Source: Mycteria americana (taxonomy: Eukaryota > Chordata > Aves > Ciconiiformes > Ciconiidae). From it: a DNA stretch of 64,000 nucleotides. Below the pieces are notes generated by a model that worked only from the letters and a program-made list of their open reading frames with translations, searched no databases and was not told the DNA's origin. This document shows, piece after piece, positions 1-14,695 of the stretch; the first letter of the stretch is position 1; every line of letters begins with the position of its first letter. The stretch spans positions 47,107,501 through 47,171,500 of the forward strand of contig NC_134370.1 in NCBI RefSeq assembly GCF_035582795.1, in the 5' to 3' direction. The position numbers and the translations under genes are program-made.

Positions 1-3000
1 TGCTTCTACATGCCACAGAGTGGAGCAGGCTTAGCATCCCACTCCCCAAATTTGCTCTGCAGAGAGGACAAGCAAGCGTGGGACCTCGTGGCCAGTGTCA
101 CCACCAGAAGAGCCAAGCAATTTGGACAGGAACTAAGGATTAAGGAGCCTCCTTGGATGATGCAGCTTGTCCTTGGGAGCCGGCAGGTAAAGCCAGCCCC
201 AGGCTGCGTGGCAGGCTGGGAGGGAGATGGCCAGCGCACACCCAGATGGTCTGGACTGGCTCTGTCACCTAGGACTCTCACCTTCCCCCAAAACCAAACC
301 AGGAAAGGCCAATTCCCCCTCACGCTCCTTGGTGGCTTGTCCCTGGTGTTCCTCACCATCAGCTCTCGCCCCTCCAGACACCTGCTTGAGGTTCATGGCA
401 TCTCCCAGCTGTGAGGCCGTTGACAGTACGATGTGACAGAAAGGCTCTGCCTACAAAAGGCTGCCTGTGTGTCCTCTCCTGGCCATGCCAAGCACCCATG
501 TCCCAGCTCCGAGGTCCAGCTGTCCCCTGTGTGGGCTTTGCCTTCATCCATGCAACTCCCTTCCCAGGCCGGCAAGTCCCTGCAGAATGGCAGGAGGAGA
601 TGGTGGCCAAACAGCCAGCACAACACAGTACGCCGGCTAGGGTCAGCAGGTGCTTTTCAAACCCAGACTCGTCTTTGTCTGGGCATTTTGGGGAGGACCC
701 AGCCAGGGAAGTCTGCCCTGGCCACGTGTGAGCACGCCACAAAAACCAAAGCTTGGATGAGGACTTCTGCATGAAGTTCATCGCCCCGCCACCAGCACCG
801 CTGAAAACAGACCCAGTTGTGGTAACGGGTATATTGGGGACACTGGGAACACTGGAGGTACAACCTCCTACCAAACCAGCAATGAGGGACTGATCCAAAC
901 ACTGCTCCCAGGTGATCCAGATAGTCATATGCATATCAACCCCAGCCACGCTGCTGAGAAATTCAAATATTACCCAGCACAACCTCTGATGAGCCACTTT
1001 CTCTCCCCAGGCCGCCACTCCCCGGCAGAGAGGGGAATAAAATCCCTGCTTGAACACAGCGAGTCTTAGATAATCGCTTGCAGCGTTTTGAGATCAAGAG
1101 GAGCCAGACGCTGCAGAGGCACAGTCTTGCATATTACCACATCTTCAATAAAGCCAGGAATAGTATCCAAGACAGACGTGCTGGCACCAAGTCACCTGCT
1201 CCAACCGCTTACAAGACTATCAGATCTGCTTTAGGAAGGGGAAAAAAAAAAAAATGTGTCTCCAGTAGGAGAGAGGTAGCAAAGAGCAGCGATGAAAGGG
1301 GACAGTTGAGATGAGTGAGACACATGGGAAAGAAGAAATCCAAGTGGGACCTCCGTGCATCGGTCCCACCAGTTGACTGAGGATGTGCTGTTGGGGTCTC
1401 AGTTCACCTACTACCAACATCCCACAGAGTAGCTGCACCAGGCTCACCTCCTTTATTGAATTAAAATGCGAAGTGGCTCAGTTGGTCGTGGAAAGGGAAA
1501 AATTCCATGCGGGAAAGCACTAGAGATGCAGCTGGGTCAAGGGAGGGCAGAGATGGTTGGAAACACAGAGCCCGATTGCAGACGGCTGCAAGCATCCTTC
1601 GCATTGACCACCTCAGCCTTCATCACCTTCTTCAGCACTGCTGCTGCCATGCAGAGGCTGCTCCTGGTCACCAGAGTCATCTTCACCTCCAGCAGTGCTC
1701 TCCAAGCAGGAAAGCTCTGATGATGGCAAGCACCTTCCCACTGGGAACTCAGGTCTCACATTAAGCACCACCATCCTGTGCCCACCTTCCAGTCAACATG
1801 GCCAACATCACTGATGCATGGTTGGCTTCTTACATTGCTGCTCTGCCTCCAGCATCCCCTGCACCACCAACACCAGCCATATGTCCTTCAAGCCAGGATG
1901 CTAAGTAGAAGAACCACCACGGGGTAGTCTTGCTTTTATTTATTTTCTTTCCCCCAAACCCAACAAAATAACCAGGCAACTCTACCCAAGCAGAAAAAGG
2001 GTCCTTCCCCGCCATGGGATACACAGCAGGCCACTTTCCTGGGGACCTTCTCAAACACCAGTGCAGCCCAGCTCTTCAGTGCCCCCCTTCAGAGACATAC
2101 ATACCATCTTTTTGCTTTCTGGGCTGGAGGCCATCATCTGTTCTGCAGGAACTGGCTCCCCAGCACGGTCCCAGCCCTGCACTCAACCTTCCTGCAGAAG
2201 ACAGCTCTTCAAGTCCCTGAAACCCCCCCATCTCATTATGTCCATCTACACCAGGCTCCACTAGCTGCTGTTCCCCTCAACCAACCACCCCCACATTCAT
2301 TTTCTGGTCTGTTCCCACTAAAAGGGAAGATTAAAAGCAAGAGGACCAAAGCCACAATGACAGCAAGGCAGATATTTTCTTCCTTGACCACGTGAAATTC
2401 ACACCCAAATCCAAGCAGTACTCAAATGGCCACCGTTAATACTAGCACTCTTTGACCAGCACATTAGAACAGGCAAAGACCAACATAAAAGGTTTCGCGA
2501 GCACTTCGGTGCATCAGTCTCCTGGAAGGAGGATATGAATCTGGGAGGCCTTTCATGAACCACTTGCCATGGTGTGATGCAGCTCCAGCCTCCATTAAAA
2601 GCCCCCTGATAACCAGTGGCTACATAAAACCCGGCCAAAGGATATGGAGGTTGCAAACAGCCAAGCTAGAGACAACCCTAAAACCCAAATCCGCAAAGCA
2701 GGCAAGGAAAATCACAAGAAAAAGCAGCATCTTCATGGCAAGATGCTTTAACCCTGCCAAATCCCTGGCGGGCAATGAGACCTATGGGGTCTGTCTCATG
2801 CTACAGAGCGCCCTGGCCAGGATCCTGAGCACCAGGGCCACAGGTCCATCCAGGAACGACCCACCACCCAAGCAGCTCTAGGGACAAAGAGCACATTACA
2901 AGAGCTTGGCACCTCCATTTAGGTAGATCAACAAGTCAGTCGGTAAGTATGGGTAATCCTGTAACTCCCAGGAGGCTATAAAGAAAGCAGTTCATCTCTG

Positions 3001-4369
3001 TTTTTACGGAGAAGGATATTATGCTTGAACTGGAGTTCCTACTGCCACCATCACCATGCCAGGTACACACCAGCACAAGCCCTAGACAGCAGGTTGCCAC
3101 CACAGTTAGAAGTCTCCATGCAAACACCCTGGGCCAGGTCCTTCTCAGAGGATACCCGACTCCTCCACCACCTTCAAAGAGGTACTCCCGATTTGCTGTG
3201 CACTATAAAAGAGACTGAAAACAGGCCCTCTGGAGATGACGAGAACCCAAACATTACCAATAAAACTTGACCAGGATTAGCAACCAAGGACCACATGCCC
3301 AGGCAGACACGTGGTAGGTCAGGGCTGAGCGCGAAAAGCTGGCACAGCAGCTCAGATGTCAGTTAGGAAATGACACAGCTCCACCTGCCTGGTTCACTCT
3401 TTTCTTCATTTTTTTCCCACAATTTTTTCTCCACCTCAGTCTTGCAAGTCTAAATCTCCAACACTCAGATGCTGTGGCTGCTGGGCCCCCAGCAACTTGC
3501 GTCAGGGCACGGCCACGCAAGTACACACACTGGTGTGCAAACTTGGTGCATTAATAAAGAAATCATTTAACTAATTAATGGTGCCCACTCAGACAAAATG
3601 TCTTGCGCAAAGTTCTTATCTTTGGAAAGCTGCAGTATGTACAAGTCAACCAGAGGAGAGACAGCTCAGGATTTACTAACAATTTTGGTATAAAACTGAA
3701 CTCTAGTAAATTTAGAGGGGAGGAGGCGGATCAAAGACTTGCAGCAAAAATGAGCCAGGCTCTGACCTGCCTCATCTAGGAGGGGTTTCTCTGCTTGCTG
3801 GGCGCACAGTCTAGTGACCACCTTTCTCCCCATCAAACCCAGTATCCAGAGCAACTGCATTGCTAGCACCCCTTCCCAGGTGAGAAGGGACAAAGCCCAG
3901 CCCACAAGCCACCGCAACCAGTCTGCCGTTGCTGCCAAGCCAAAGGACCCATGATGGACAACACAACTGCATGCACAGATGCAGTTTTATCACACCACTA
4001 AGAAACCAACTTTTACATCTGGTAAAGCACAAAGGATGATGTGAAAAAAGGCCCCTGTGTTTTCAGAGAAGAGCCTAGAAAGAACAGACGGGGTGTGAGG
4101 TGAAAGACGGGCTTGACTTGCAGGTGTTTTCATCAACCAAGCTGTAAATGTGGCATGGGGGCAGCTGTACCTTCCACAACAGCTAGAACTACAGCATTGG
4201 CTTGCATCTTCCAACATCCAAGGGATACAAATGGGTCCAAAAGCAAGTGTCAGTCACACTTGGAGTCACCATGCAACAGGTGGAGATACAGAGTTACAGT
4301 CAGTCACGCATTACCCTAAAGTGGTCCTTCTAATGATCTAGAAGGGGCTCATCTCCAAGATGCCATCTT

Positions 4370-4635
4370 AGCATCACTGAATGATTTTGGTTGGCAAGGA
4401 CCTTCAAAGATCATCTAGTCATCTAATCCAACCCCACTGCTGTGGGCAGGAACATCTTCCACTTGATCAGATTGCTCAAAGCTCCATCCAACCTCACCTT
4501 GAACACTTCCAATCATGGGGCATCCACAACTTCTCTGGACAACCCCCTTCCTGTGTCTCACCACTCTCATCGTAAAACATTTCTTCCTTATGTTCAACCT
4601 AAATCTATCCTCTTGGTCTTGGTCCATGCAACATG
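4370..4635 (-). mobile_element. CR1 LINE 3' fragment
   Basis: Recognisable by ACCTTCAAAGATCATCTAGT, GGGCAGGAACATCTTCCACT and TGAACACTTCCAATCATGGG, the inverted CR1 3' region. The minus strand retains RFRLNIRKKCFTMRVVRH and VEDVPAHSSGVGLDD, the CR1 ORF2 C-terminus. The match is lost past about 4635. Confidence 0.9.
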
Positions 4636-4964
4636 ACCTAGAGGGTCTAAGCACATGAGCTCTAAGCACAGAGGTGGCACAGAGGCACAAAGTGGTGTCA
4701 CCAAGCTGGCATGGCTACGCTTGTCCTATCTTCCATAGCCACCGGGAAACCAGGTACTAATGTGGTGAGACCAGCTTGCAAAAGAGACCTGGAGGCAGAG
4801 CCAGGAGCAGCAAACAGTGCTTTGCTCAGCCATGTCTACACCAAACCATCCTCACCTTTCTCAACCCCAATTCAGTTCGGACACGGAGAAGAGGGAATTT
4901 AATAGTTTACCCCCAATGGCTTTTCTCAGGAGAGCACAATGGTGCTCGGCTCTGGATATCTCAT

Positions 4965-5200
4965 GACTGAAAAGGATATTGATAAATTGGAGGAAGTTCA
5001 GAGAAGAGGAACAAAAATAACAAGGCAGCTGAAGGGATTGGTTTGGAAGAGGAGATTAAAAGAGCTAAATATGGAAACTTGGTTCAGCGGCAGCTACGTG
5101 GGGACACAGTCGTAATCTACAAATGCATGGGGGATGAAAACACCAAAAGGAGAGAGGAATTACACAGGGTGATGCAGAGGGACACAGCAAGGAAAACTGG
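4965..5200 (+). mobile_element. Probable ancient CR1/LINE ORF2 remnant
   Basis: The plus strand reads DKLEEVQRRGTKITRQLKGL, a frame break, then WKRRLKELNMETWF. This parallels the CR1 stretch [13 protein letters not shown]...[15 protein letters not shown] seen intact at 18118-18220. It is heavily mutated, with no recognisable tail. The boundaries are uncertain, and another LINE family of the same clade is possible. Confidence 0.5.
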
Positions 5201-8200
5201 GATGAATCAAGGGTGGGAACATATAAGAAAGATGTTGGCCACAGCTTCCCGGCAGTGAAATTTTTCCTAAGCACACCAATATTTTCCAAGTGAGAAAATC
5301 CTTCATCCTTCCCCTGCTCTCCTCCTTCCCCTCTCCCCACATCCCTCCATCAGTACTACAAGGCACCCACATCACTCCCCATGGCACCCCCTCAGCACCC
5401 AAGTGCTGCTGACACCCCAGATCCTCCCCATGCCAGGCTCTGAATCACCAACAGCCACATTCACAGCACTCCCGATACATGGCAGCAGTCCTCATCCTTC
5501 CATAGAGAGCCAACATCCAGCAGTTTTGGACTTGCCCAAGTTCAGACAAGGCAACAGCAAATCTCAGGCTTGCCAAATTTTGGCACAGTTATCTTCTCCT
5601 GAGGCTCTTCCACATTGCAACCACGATAACAAGCATCACTGTGATGAGAGAGCAGCTTCAGCACATTCGTCCACCTCTGTGGCTGGACCAGGAGGTCCAT
5701 GCCCAAGGTGTTAAGAAAAAAAAAAAATCCTTCTCTCATCTGTGTGCATAGCTGCACACAGCTATGGATTTGGGGGAAAAGAAGCAAATCCATTCATTGG
5801 GCACTGCATTTGGAGACTTGCTGGCATGCTGCACACATGCCGCAAAAGCAGGAGCATTTTACACGCGCATCGTAGCCGAGTATTCACAGCTCCTGGAGAG
5901 GCTCAATTCCCGGGCGAGACATGTATTTCAGATGCGATAAGCAGCAAAGTCTAGGAGGAGTTTCACATCTATTTATCCCTCAGGCAAGAGCAGACATCTT
6001 CCTTCCATCTATTTAATATTAAAGACCTATTTTGGTATGATTTTCACATCCCAGCCCTTGCAGGCTGCACATTTAGGAAGCTGCCTGCTTGGCTCTCATC
6101 TCCTCTTCTTTGTAGGTTTTGCTCAAGTTGCCAGGAGAGATCCTGGTGGTTTCCAAACGCAAAGCCAGCTCTGTCCAATGGCCTGATGGGGAGATTACAG
6201 GAGGGGAGCGAGCAAGAAATAAGCCCAATCACATGATTTATGAGGATGTGGGCAAGCAAGAGGAGAGTGTCACCGTGTGTCCCCCATACAAGGTGGCCAC
6301 AGAGTAGGGACAAGCACGGTACTGCTCTTTGGGGGCTCCAATCCGGAGGAGCAGCTCCCAGCATCACTTGTTGAGTGCATGCCCCTGTGTGCCCCTGGCA
6401 CACAAAATGGAAACCTCACACTAAGACGGGGGATGACAAACATCTTCACTTTTTGTACTGGGTCCCACAAATCCTGTGTCTCCCTCCACTCCCCAAATCC
6501 CAGCTTTCCAGCAAATATTTTCAAACATGCTATTTTTAAAGCAGCACGAGCTACTACTGCTATTCTGACTGATACACACTGTGCTCTCCCCAGTCCCCCC
6601 AGCAATGGCTTGCACCCATGTCCCTCAGCTCCCGCTGGGAACATGCGGGTATTGGTGCCTGCAGGATGCAACAATTTTGACAGAAAGTTTTTCAAGCCAA
6701 TTCCCAAGGTTTTTTTAATTATTGAAATCAAACCGCTGTCTCTCTAACTCCCAAGCAGAATGGTGCCCAGTCGCACCCACCAACCCCAAAGCAGCACAAC
6801 ACACGCTTGCATTGCCATGAAATCTCTACCAATGAGTCACAAGAGGAGGAAGAACAAACTTTGCACATGAATCAGCAGACTCCCATCACCTACCATCACT
6901 CTGGATTTTAATTCCAGCCTCAGAGGTGAAAAACAGCTCTCCTTTCTTCAGCTCAAATAACTCTCGGTGCCTCTGGTCTGATCAAAAGCATTTGTCAGGA
7001 GGCGGGTGAACCGAGCCAGGCTCTGCACCAGGAGCATGGGCTTCGCCACGCTGGGGGGAACATCCCACCCCGAGCCAGGCTTTGCTGATGAACCCTCCAG
7101 CAGTACAAGTCTGGTTTGTACCTACCGGCTCAATAACCACAGCTTCGCTCGGAGCTGCAGCATTCAATGCTGCCCACCTGTAACACCCCAAGCATGACGG
7201 TGTTGAGCGAGGCACCTCGCTCTCATCAACCTCCCCATGCAGCACAAGTCAAGCCCCAGGCACTCATTCTGGGTCTGGTTTCTCCTGCACTGCCCTTGCC
7301 AAAAAAGCACCCTTGCATCAACTGCGGTGCCTTACAAATCCCACACTGCCAGTGCTACCACGAGCCAGTGCTCCAGATGCTGGACGCAGCTGGGCTGCGA
7401 TGCCTGAAGGTCTCACCCAGCGGGTTTTATGCTGACAACCGACAGCCGATGGTGGTCAAGCAGCATGACTGCAGAGGATCAATCGCTCACGGGGAAGCTG
7501 AGCAGCCAGGCAGGAGACGAGCTAGAGCTGAGCCAGACCATAATTCGTCACCTGCAGGGTACCTACCAGCCAGAGAGCAGAGGAGCCAGGCAGGGCGCTT
7601 TCAGCACATCTGAGGGAGCAGAGTTTCGCAATTCACATCACAGGAGTATGCTGCCTGCAGCCATGCTCCTCGAGAGCACTCAATGTAAAAATAGAAAAAT
7701 ATCTTCAAGTGGCTGCTTCATCGGCTCCTCTGGACCGTAGCGAGGGGAAGAGCTTGTATCTGAAATCCAAATAAGTCCCCACCAAAGGGGGATGCTGACA
7801 TGACCCACAGCTGAAGCTTTCTTCCAGCCCAATTAAGCTCCAGGAAGGAGCAAAAACAAGATGCCAGGGCTGGCAGGCACACGGGTCAGGGCAGCAGCAG
7901 AGCTGAAAGCCAGCCAAGGTTATATTCAGCCAACATGCTGGATTTTTAGCTAGCATCCCTAAAATAAAGCAAAGACGCTGCTAGAGATAGACCCATCATA
8001 AGCAATCCCAGATCTTTACCTATTTTATTCCCCGCACCGTTGAAATTTAATTGATTCTTCAAATTAACAGCCAGCTAAGGCAGAACAATCCTAACGTCAT
8101 GAAAAAGAGCAGAATAATAATAAATATGGGCATTTTAGCACCAAGGACGCCATGCTGGAGGCACCTTGTCACGTATTGGGCTTTGCTGGCCACTGCAGCC

Positions 8201-11200
8201 CCAAGCTCAGACACGTGTCATTAAAAATCAACCGTTCCCCTGGGGCCGAGAGGAATCACTGCGCTCTCAGCTGAAACAGGCAACCCGTGGAGGAGAACAC
8301 AAGTCCTGTTTGGAAAGATGTGATGGAGTCGTACACCAGAGCCTGGAGGGTTTTTATGCCCAGCAAGGGGGGTATAAATAGACGGAGCCCTTGGCAGGAA
8401 CGGGAAGCACTGACACTGCACCCCAAGCACCCCAGTTGGCCCGGGAAAGCAGCTGTGGGCTCAGTGAGGGAAGCCCACTGCAGCTGCTGAGCACCCCAAT
8501 GCCTGCACACGGAGGCTTCCAGTTGTGGAGAGCTCTTCCAAGGCAAAAAAAGTCAAGAAGGAGAAAGCATTGGGGTTAATTACCTGCTGGCTGCATGTTT
8601 CCACCTTCTCCATCCTCCCCTCCTGCCTTGATGAGAGGTGGAAAGGGATCGGGGAGCCCTTATCTGCTCCCCAGGGCTTTCCACACCCAACAGTTGGCTT
8701 CGAGGGACGATTAAAAAGTTGTCTTGCCCAAGAAATGCTGAGGGTTCAGAGCTGGACTCCACCGAGGGTTCGGAGCTAGCCTGGAGGCCACAGATGGGCA
8801 TCACATGCTACTCAAGTCAACCTTCTGGTCGCTTCTGTAAAAAGGATGCCCTTACCATATAGGGACCCTGCTACCCTACAGCACCACATTACCAGGCTCC
8901 TTGGGAAACCAGTCCCACAGTGTTTCTTGGCCTTTGATTCCTAATTAGGGATTTTTTTTTTTTCAAGTCCAGGTTCTTGGGGAGGAAAAAACCCCAAAAA
9001 TACAAAACCAAGGCAGTGGGACAAGGCAGGATACCAGAGTTCCTCCCAAGAATGTCACTGTCACATGCCTGTCCTGGATCAGTGGCGTGACCCAATGGCA
9101 CCTTGTAAGAGAGGATTCCCCATTATCAATGGGATAGTCTTCCAGAGCCTACACTGGAAGCTACAGGACTACCACAATGGTTGGCCAACAGCTTTAGGTA
9201 TCTCTATTTCAGTCTGAAGAAGCAGAAATGCATTTCTGCCTGGAATAAACCCATCTGACCTTTTATCACACCATCTCACTTGAAAACACGGAGGCGGCAT
9301 GTCTGTACACACTCATCTACTCTTGCCTTGTACCTGATAGAAAAGAAAAACAGCTTTTTATTGACAATAATCATACGAGACATCGTTTGGACTGAGGGAG
9401 AAGGTCCCCAATGTGCCAACCAGCAGCTCCAGGATGCCAGGGCATGCTAATGGGTTGCTTGTCTGCAGATGGCAGGGCTGCCCCAGGTCCGGGCTATGAA
9501 GTAGGGCACTGGCCGGGAAGCAGCAGGGCTTTGCACAACTGTAGAACACCCTGGGAGCAGGCAGGAAGGTACACACGAAGGCAAGAGGCGGATGGATGGA
9601 CAGCGGTTTGGGGCAACTCCCATGCTTAGAGTTGTGTCGGCAGCAAAAGTCCTCCTTGCCCTTACCACCCATCGCTTTGGGTCTCATCCAACACCTGATG
9701 GTGGTTTTCGTCAAGCAGAGGCAGAAGGTGGCGCCCCGGCACCTGTCTGAACATCGCCAAGCTCCTCTCCGCAGCAGATGCCACAGCCACATCCCCTAAA
9801 CAGTATCGTGTAGCTCACACAGGGACAATCAAGGGGCTCCACAAAGACATCCAACACAACGCAGCCCAGCGGCACAGCCCAAGTCCTTGGCCGGCACAAC
9901 CCACTCCCACCATGAAAGCAGAAGCACAGGGGCAAAGAAAGAGTTAAGAAGCAAAGCACAGCATTTCGGAGAGGCCATGATGCCCCAGACTCAAAGCCAG
10001 GGAGGCCTCTGCTCAAGGGTTCAAATGTGCATGGCAGCAGAGGCTGCCAGAAAAGGAGAGGGGCACGGCCGATATGCCAGATCCAAGAGATGCTTCTTGA
10101 CCACGGAGACTGAAGACAAAATGCTGGCGTTTGAATGCCAGTGCCTCGGAGAAGAAAGTTGACAAATGCAGGGATGGAAAGCCTTAGCAAAGCTGCATGG
10201 GGACTAGGAAAGGACCAGGGGCCGGGAGGGATTCAACAGGATTAAAGAGTTAAAACTTGGTAAAAAGCCAAGAAATTACTCCCTTCACATGGAGGAACAC
10301 CACCACAGACACAATGGAGAAAGGGATCTGAAAAATGTCCCTGAACAAGGTAACAGTAACAGGGGAACGCAAATAAGGATGCAAAAAGCCAAAGCAGCAC
10401 ACCAAAGCCAACGGGCAGCTCAGGAGGAGCAACACCAACTTCCAGAAGGAGCAAGTGAAGAGACCAGAAGACACACAAGGTTTCAGAGACAGAAAGGAGG
10501 GCGCCCAGTTGGAGTCACGCCAGGGGACACTGCCTTGGACAGAGCTACGCAAGCAGGGAGAGGTGTGAGATGCAGACCAGTAGAGGGGAAAAGCGTTTCT
10601 CCATTATATTAGCAATCTCCCTTCCCACCTAGAGCAGAGCAAAATGTCTTCTGTACCCTCTCTGGCCTCCATGCCAGCAGCCTCTGCAGCTGCCATCCTC
10701 GGAGATTACTGAGCCAGGGTCCTGTTCCTTTAGCTGAACATCTCCTGTGGTCCATGGCTGTCACTCTTCTTCCCTTGAAAGCCAAGAGACTGACTCATCA
10801 GTCATCCAGCTTTAGCTGCTGCACAAACGATCCCCAGCCCCTCAAAATGTCCTACCCATCAGCCATCACAGCCTCAGCCTGGCAGCTGTGAGACGCCCCA
10901 GAGTAGAGGCAAGAGGAAGAGTGTGGCCAGCCCTGGCTCTGCCAGCGAGGCACTGACCCACGCAAACCTCATGCACGTGTTAACCAAAGGCTGCTCTGGA
11001 GCTGGAAACACGAGGCTTGGATGAGCACCTACTTCTGCTGCCTTGGGAGTGTTTCTACCAGCCATCACAGCACAAGCAGCTGCATCCCACCCTTCTACTA
11101 AAACTCACTCTGACTGACCACTCGCCTACCCTCCTCCACGAGTCCTGCCTTGGCCCATCCAATGCTACTGCTTTCCAGTCCGGATACAGTCACGATAGGA

Positions 11201-11400
11201 CAACCAGTGCTACAGTTCTCCCAGGGGCCAAGCCCAGCACAGGATTTAGGCTCCAGCATTTTTATGACCATACCAAAGCTGCAGGAGCACATGCACCACA
11301 GTTGGAGAGCAGGAGGATGCTCTGGAGCATGGAAACCACACAAAGAAACCAAAGGGGTGGGCTCCTCACCTTCTGGTTCCCCCAGATACGTCTTCCCCAG

Positions 11401-11440
11401 CCTTGGAGGCTTTGCCCAAAGCCTTGGAGGCTTTGCTCAG
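11401..11440. repeat. Short direct repeat CCTTGGAGGCTTTGC
   Basis: CCTTGGAGGCTTTGC occurs twice in tandem, with a period of about 21 bp. A local duplication in ZNF609 intron 2 with no associated gene. Confidence 0.8.
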
Positions 11441-14083
11441 CACTTCATCAGGCTGACACATATAACATCACACTTGCAAACCAAACCCTGGTCCCCAAGC
11501 AAAGGAAAATACACATCTTCCGTTAAACATCAGCTGCGAGAAGCCAGCCAGCCCCTGCTCCAGTTTGTTTGCGTCCTCAGCAGCAGCAAGAGTCAGCCAG
11601 CCACCTTCTCAGGCCAGGAGAGACATCCCTGCTCCAGCCCCAGCTCTGCCACTTCTGCCACTTCCCCGGCTCTGAGAGGACAGTGCGGCCGCTGTCCAAC
11701 ACTGCAAGCAGGAGCCAGCCAACATGGGGACTTGAGCTGCTTTCCTGAGCCAGCAGCTTCCACCTCCTCGCACGCAGGCTGAGGAAGACCCCGGTGGAGG
11801 GAGGCGAGCACAGAGACTGCAGACACATCTTGTTTTAATTGCATCAGCAATCACTAAGCAATCAATGGCAGGGAGGAGGAGAAACAGGGCACCAGGAGAG
11901 AGAAAGGGACACAGCCAGAGAGGGGACACAATTTACTCTTTCCCTAAGGAGAGGGGCACTATTTACAGCTGCAGCAGCCTCACCTGCTGCATCCCACTCC
12001 CAGAGCACCTCTTGAGCTGTACCCAGACCACTAACGAAGCTTTCTTTGTGCTTTAAGTCCCAAAGACCTTTTCCTGAAGTCATGTCTTAGCCCCAAACGG
12101 AGGACTCTGACCCTCCCATATGTGCAAACCCTCCCGCATGCTTCCCAAGAGCCACAAGCCATCACAAAACCCCGGGTCAGGCAAATACCACCACCAAGGG
12201 TGAGCAGGGACTGGAGATGGAGCCTCCCACCACCATGCTGGGGCTCTGGTCTACAAAGGCACTGCAGCTCCCACCCAAAACACTGCCCAGTCCCCATTGT
12301 CACCCCCTGCCTGTCCCACTGACCGCAGCAAGCAGGAGAGTGAAGCTCGTCCCTGGGAGACGTCAACCTTCAAAGCCTCCATGGCTTGATCTAGAGATCG
12401 CAGCTCCCCAAACGCAGCCTGGAAAGCGGAGGTGCTGGGATGCCAGAAAAGCATCATCGCCAAAAAGCAGTAAACCAAGTGCCAGGATCTGTGACCAGCT
12501 TTTCTGCATCTTTAGCCACGAGGAGCAGATGCTTAAGGAAAAGCCTGAATACAGCAGCACCAACAGCTGGAGCAAAAACCTTCAAGGAAGGGGAAATTGA
12601 GCAGGAGCTGCTGGTCTGATCCCCGGCTTGAAAAGCCAGCCCTGAAAGGAAGGCAGATAAACAAGGAAAGCATCCGTGGGAATCGTCCAGCAACCAGTTT
12701 GCAGCCTTCTCACCTAACCCTCCTCTTCATCTTGTCTGGCAGCCCAGCCCGGTGATGTTCCCTGCTCCAGGATGGCAAAGTCAGGCAGCAGTGGTCTCCC
12801 CGTGCTCAGCCAAGCACAGGCAGGCTGGCAGCTCCACTTGCCTCTGCTCCTGCTGTTGAAATAAAGCGCTACAGCAATTTTTTGCTCTGTTTAGCGAGTG
12901 CCAGGAACTGCCAGCACTCGCAAAGCTCAGGGCCTGACCGTGCTCCCACTGAGCAATTCCCACTGCAGTTCATCCAGTAACAGAAAATGGCTTTTGGCCC
13001 ATTAACTAGCCTGTGCCGAGATCAGGGGATTCATCCCCCCTGCTCCCTACAATAGACAGGACAGCCTGAGACACCCCAAAATTCAGCTCCAGTAACCCAT
13101 CAAGCATGGAGCCAAGCGGAGTCCTTGGCCATATCCCAAGCCCTCCCCTGCTTGTTAGCAAACCTGCTGGTGGCTGCAAAAATCCAATGAGCTGGGCTCC
13201 GAATTCAGGTATGCTTGGAGGAAAGGCACAAGGTGCTCTGTGTTGCAAAGCCACCGGTTCAAGCAGGGAGCTGGCAGGAAAGGCTCAGCTGGCAGCAGAG
13301 GCTTCTCTCCAAGGATACCCATGGGAACAGCCCGCTTGGTACCCCCAAAGGAGACGCCATAACATTTCACTCCATTGATTTCACTGTTTCTAGAAAAAGG
13401 ATCAGACACACAGACCCCATTTCCAGCACGCGGTTGCTCCTGGTTCGGTTCGTGACCGATCGTGGCAGGTCAGTGGGGAGCTGATGTAGTTCAAACCCTA
13501 CAAGCTGGAAACCTGATGCACCCCAAGGCTGAGCACTGGCCAACTGCTCAAAATCCAAGCTTTGCTACAGCAAAACCATCCTTCACCCAGCAATCCTTGG
13601 CTTTTAAAGATTTAGGCTGTCAGTTGGGGTTGGGTGGCACTCCCGGTGTCTTTAAGGAGATGTTCTCCATGTCACAAGGAGCACAGGCAGAGGGGTGAGC
13701 CATGCCTCCAGCCTGCAGTTTATTCGAGATACTTTCTCTGCTCTTCCCTTGAGAAACCACATTAAAAGAGGAGAAGGGACTGGAAGGGAAGCCTGTCCTG
13801 CCTCCTCGCCCTGGGCAGACTCTGATCGCAAGTAGCATGCTCGCCCAGCAGCGAGGAGCAATCAGGTAGGTTCGTGGTGGATACTGAATTTGCCAAGAAG
13901 CAGGAGAGAGGTGCAAAGCACCGGCAGCAGCAGGCAGCAATTTATAAAGCTGACGTGCCTTTCCAGGTCACATATCGATAGGAGCCTCACCTCCTCCGCG
14001 GGCGGGGAGCCAGGCCGATTATCTGTCATATGCCGCAAGATGCAGTGCCAACAGCCAAGCAGAGATCACCCAGCTTGTTTGCT

Positions 14084-14190
14084 AAAAAAAAAAAAAAAAA
14101 CACCAAAAAAAAAAACCCAAACAAAAAAAACCCCACAAACAAACAAACAAACAAAAAAACCCTACCACCACACCAAAAAAACAACCAACA
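14084..14190. repeat. A-rich low-complexity tract with CAAA repeats
   Basis: A 17-base A run, further A runs separated by C-rich steps, and a CAAA tetranucleotide array. No retroposon body or target-site duplication is recognisable next to it, so I do not call it a retrogene tail. Confidence 0.9.
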
Positions 14191-14664
14191 CACACGCAGA
14201 TGCAGACAACTGGCTTTCGTTCAAGCCCGGGCTTGCCAGTGGTAGGTAAGCAAGCACATCAGCCTTCGCGAAAGCATGTAACGCCTGGAGGCTGATCCTC
14301 CCTTGAGGTCCTGGAAAGAGTGACGGCAACCAGCAGGCAGGAGCATTGCTTATGGGAGCAGCTCTGCAGCTGCCTGACACCTGCCCATAGGTGTTCTCTT
14401 ACCTCGACTCACCCCAAATTTGGCCCCGGGGTTTTCACAGCATACAGGCTTCGGGGGCAGAGCTCTGTAAATCCCGCAGCTGGTGCGACGCTGCCTAAAC
14501 ACAGAGCTAAGCGGTCCCTTTTCCTGCACTACCAGGCAAGGAGCAAGCAGCAAAACAGCCTGTGCAAAGAGACGGCGTTCACAGGTCCACTGTCACAAGC
14601 CACAATTAGTGACTTTCACAGTCGCAATTAGTCTGTGCTAACAAGCACACTGTTGTTTTTTTTT

Positions 14665-14695
14665 TTAAGAAATCAATTTTAAGAAATCAATTTTT
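14665..14695. repeat. Short direct repeat AAGAAATCAATTTT
   Basis: AAGAAATCAATTTT occurs twice back to back just after a T run. A simple local duplication. Confidence 0.8.

Noticed and set aside
5741..5766. Overlapping 8-bp inverted repeats (TGTGTGCA/TGCACACA and CATAGCTG/CAGCTATG)
   Set aside because: Arms of this length are expected several times in 64 kb; no further context.
14084..14190. Possible retrogene or SINE poly-A tail
   Set aside because: No gene-like or tRNA-derived body precedes the tract on either strand and no target-site duplication is visible.
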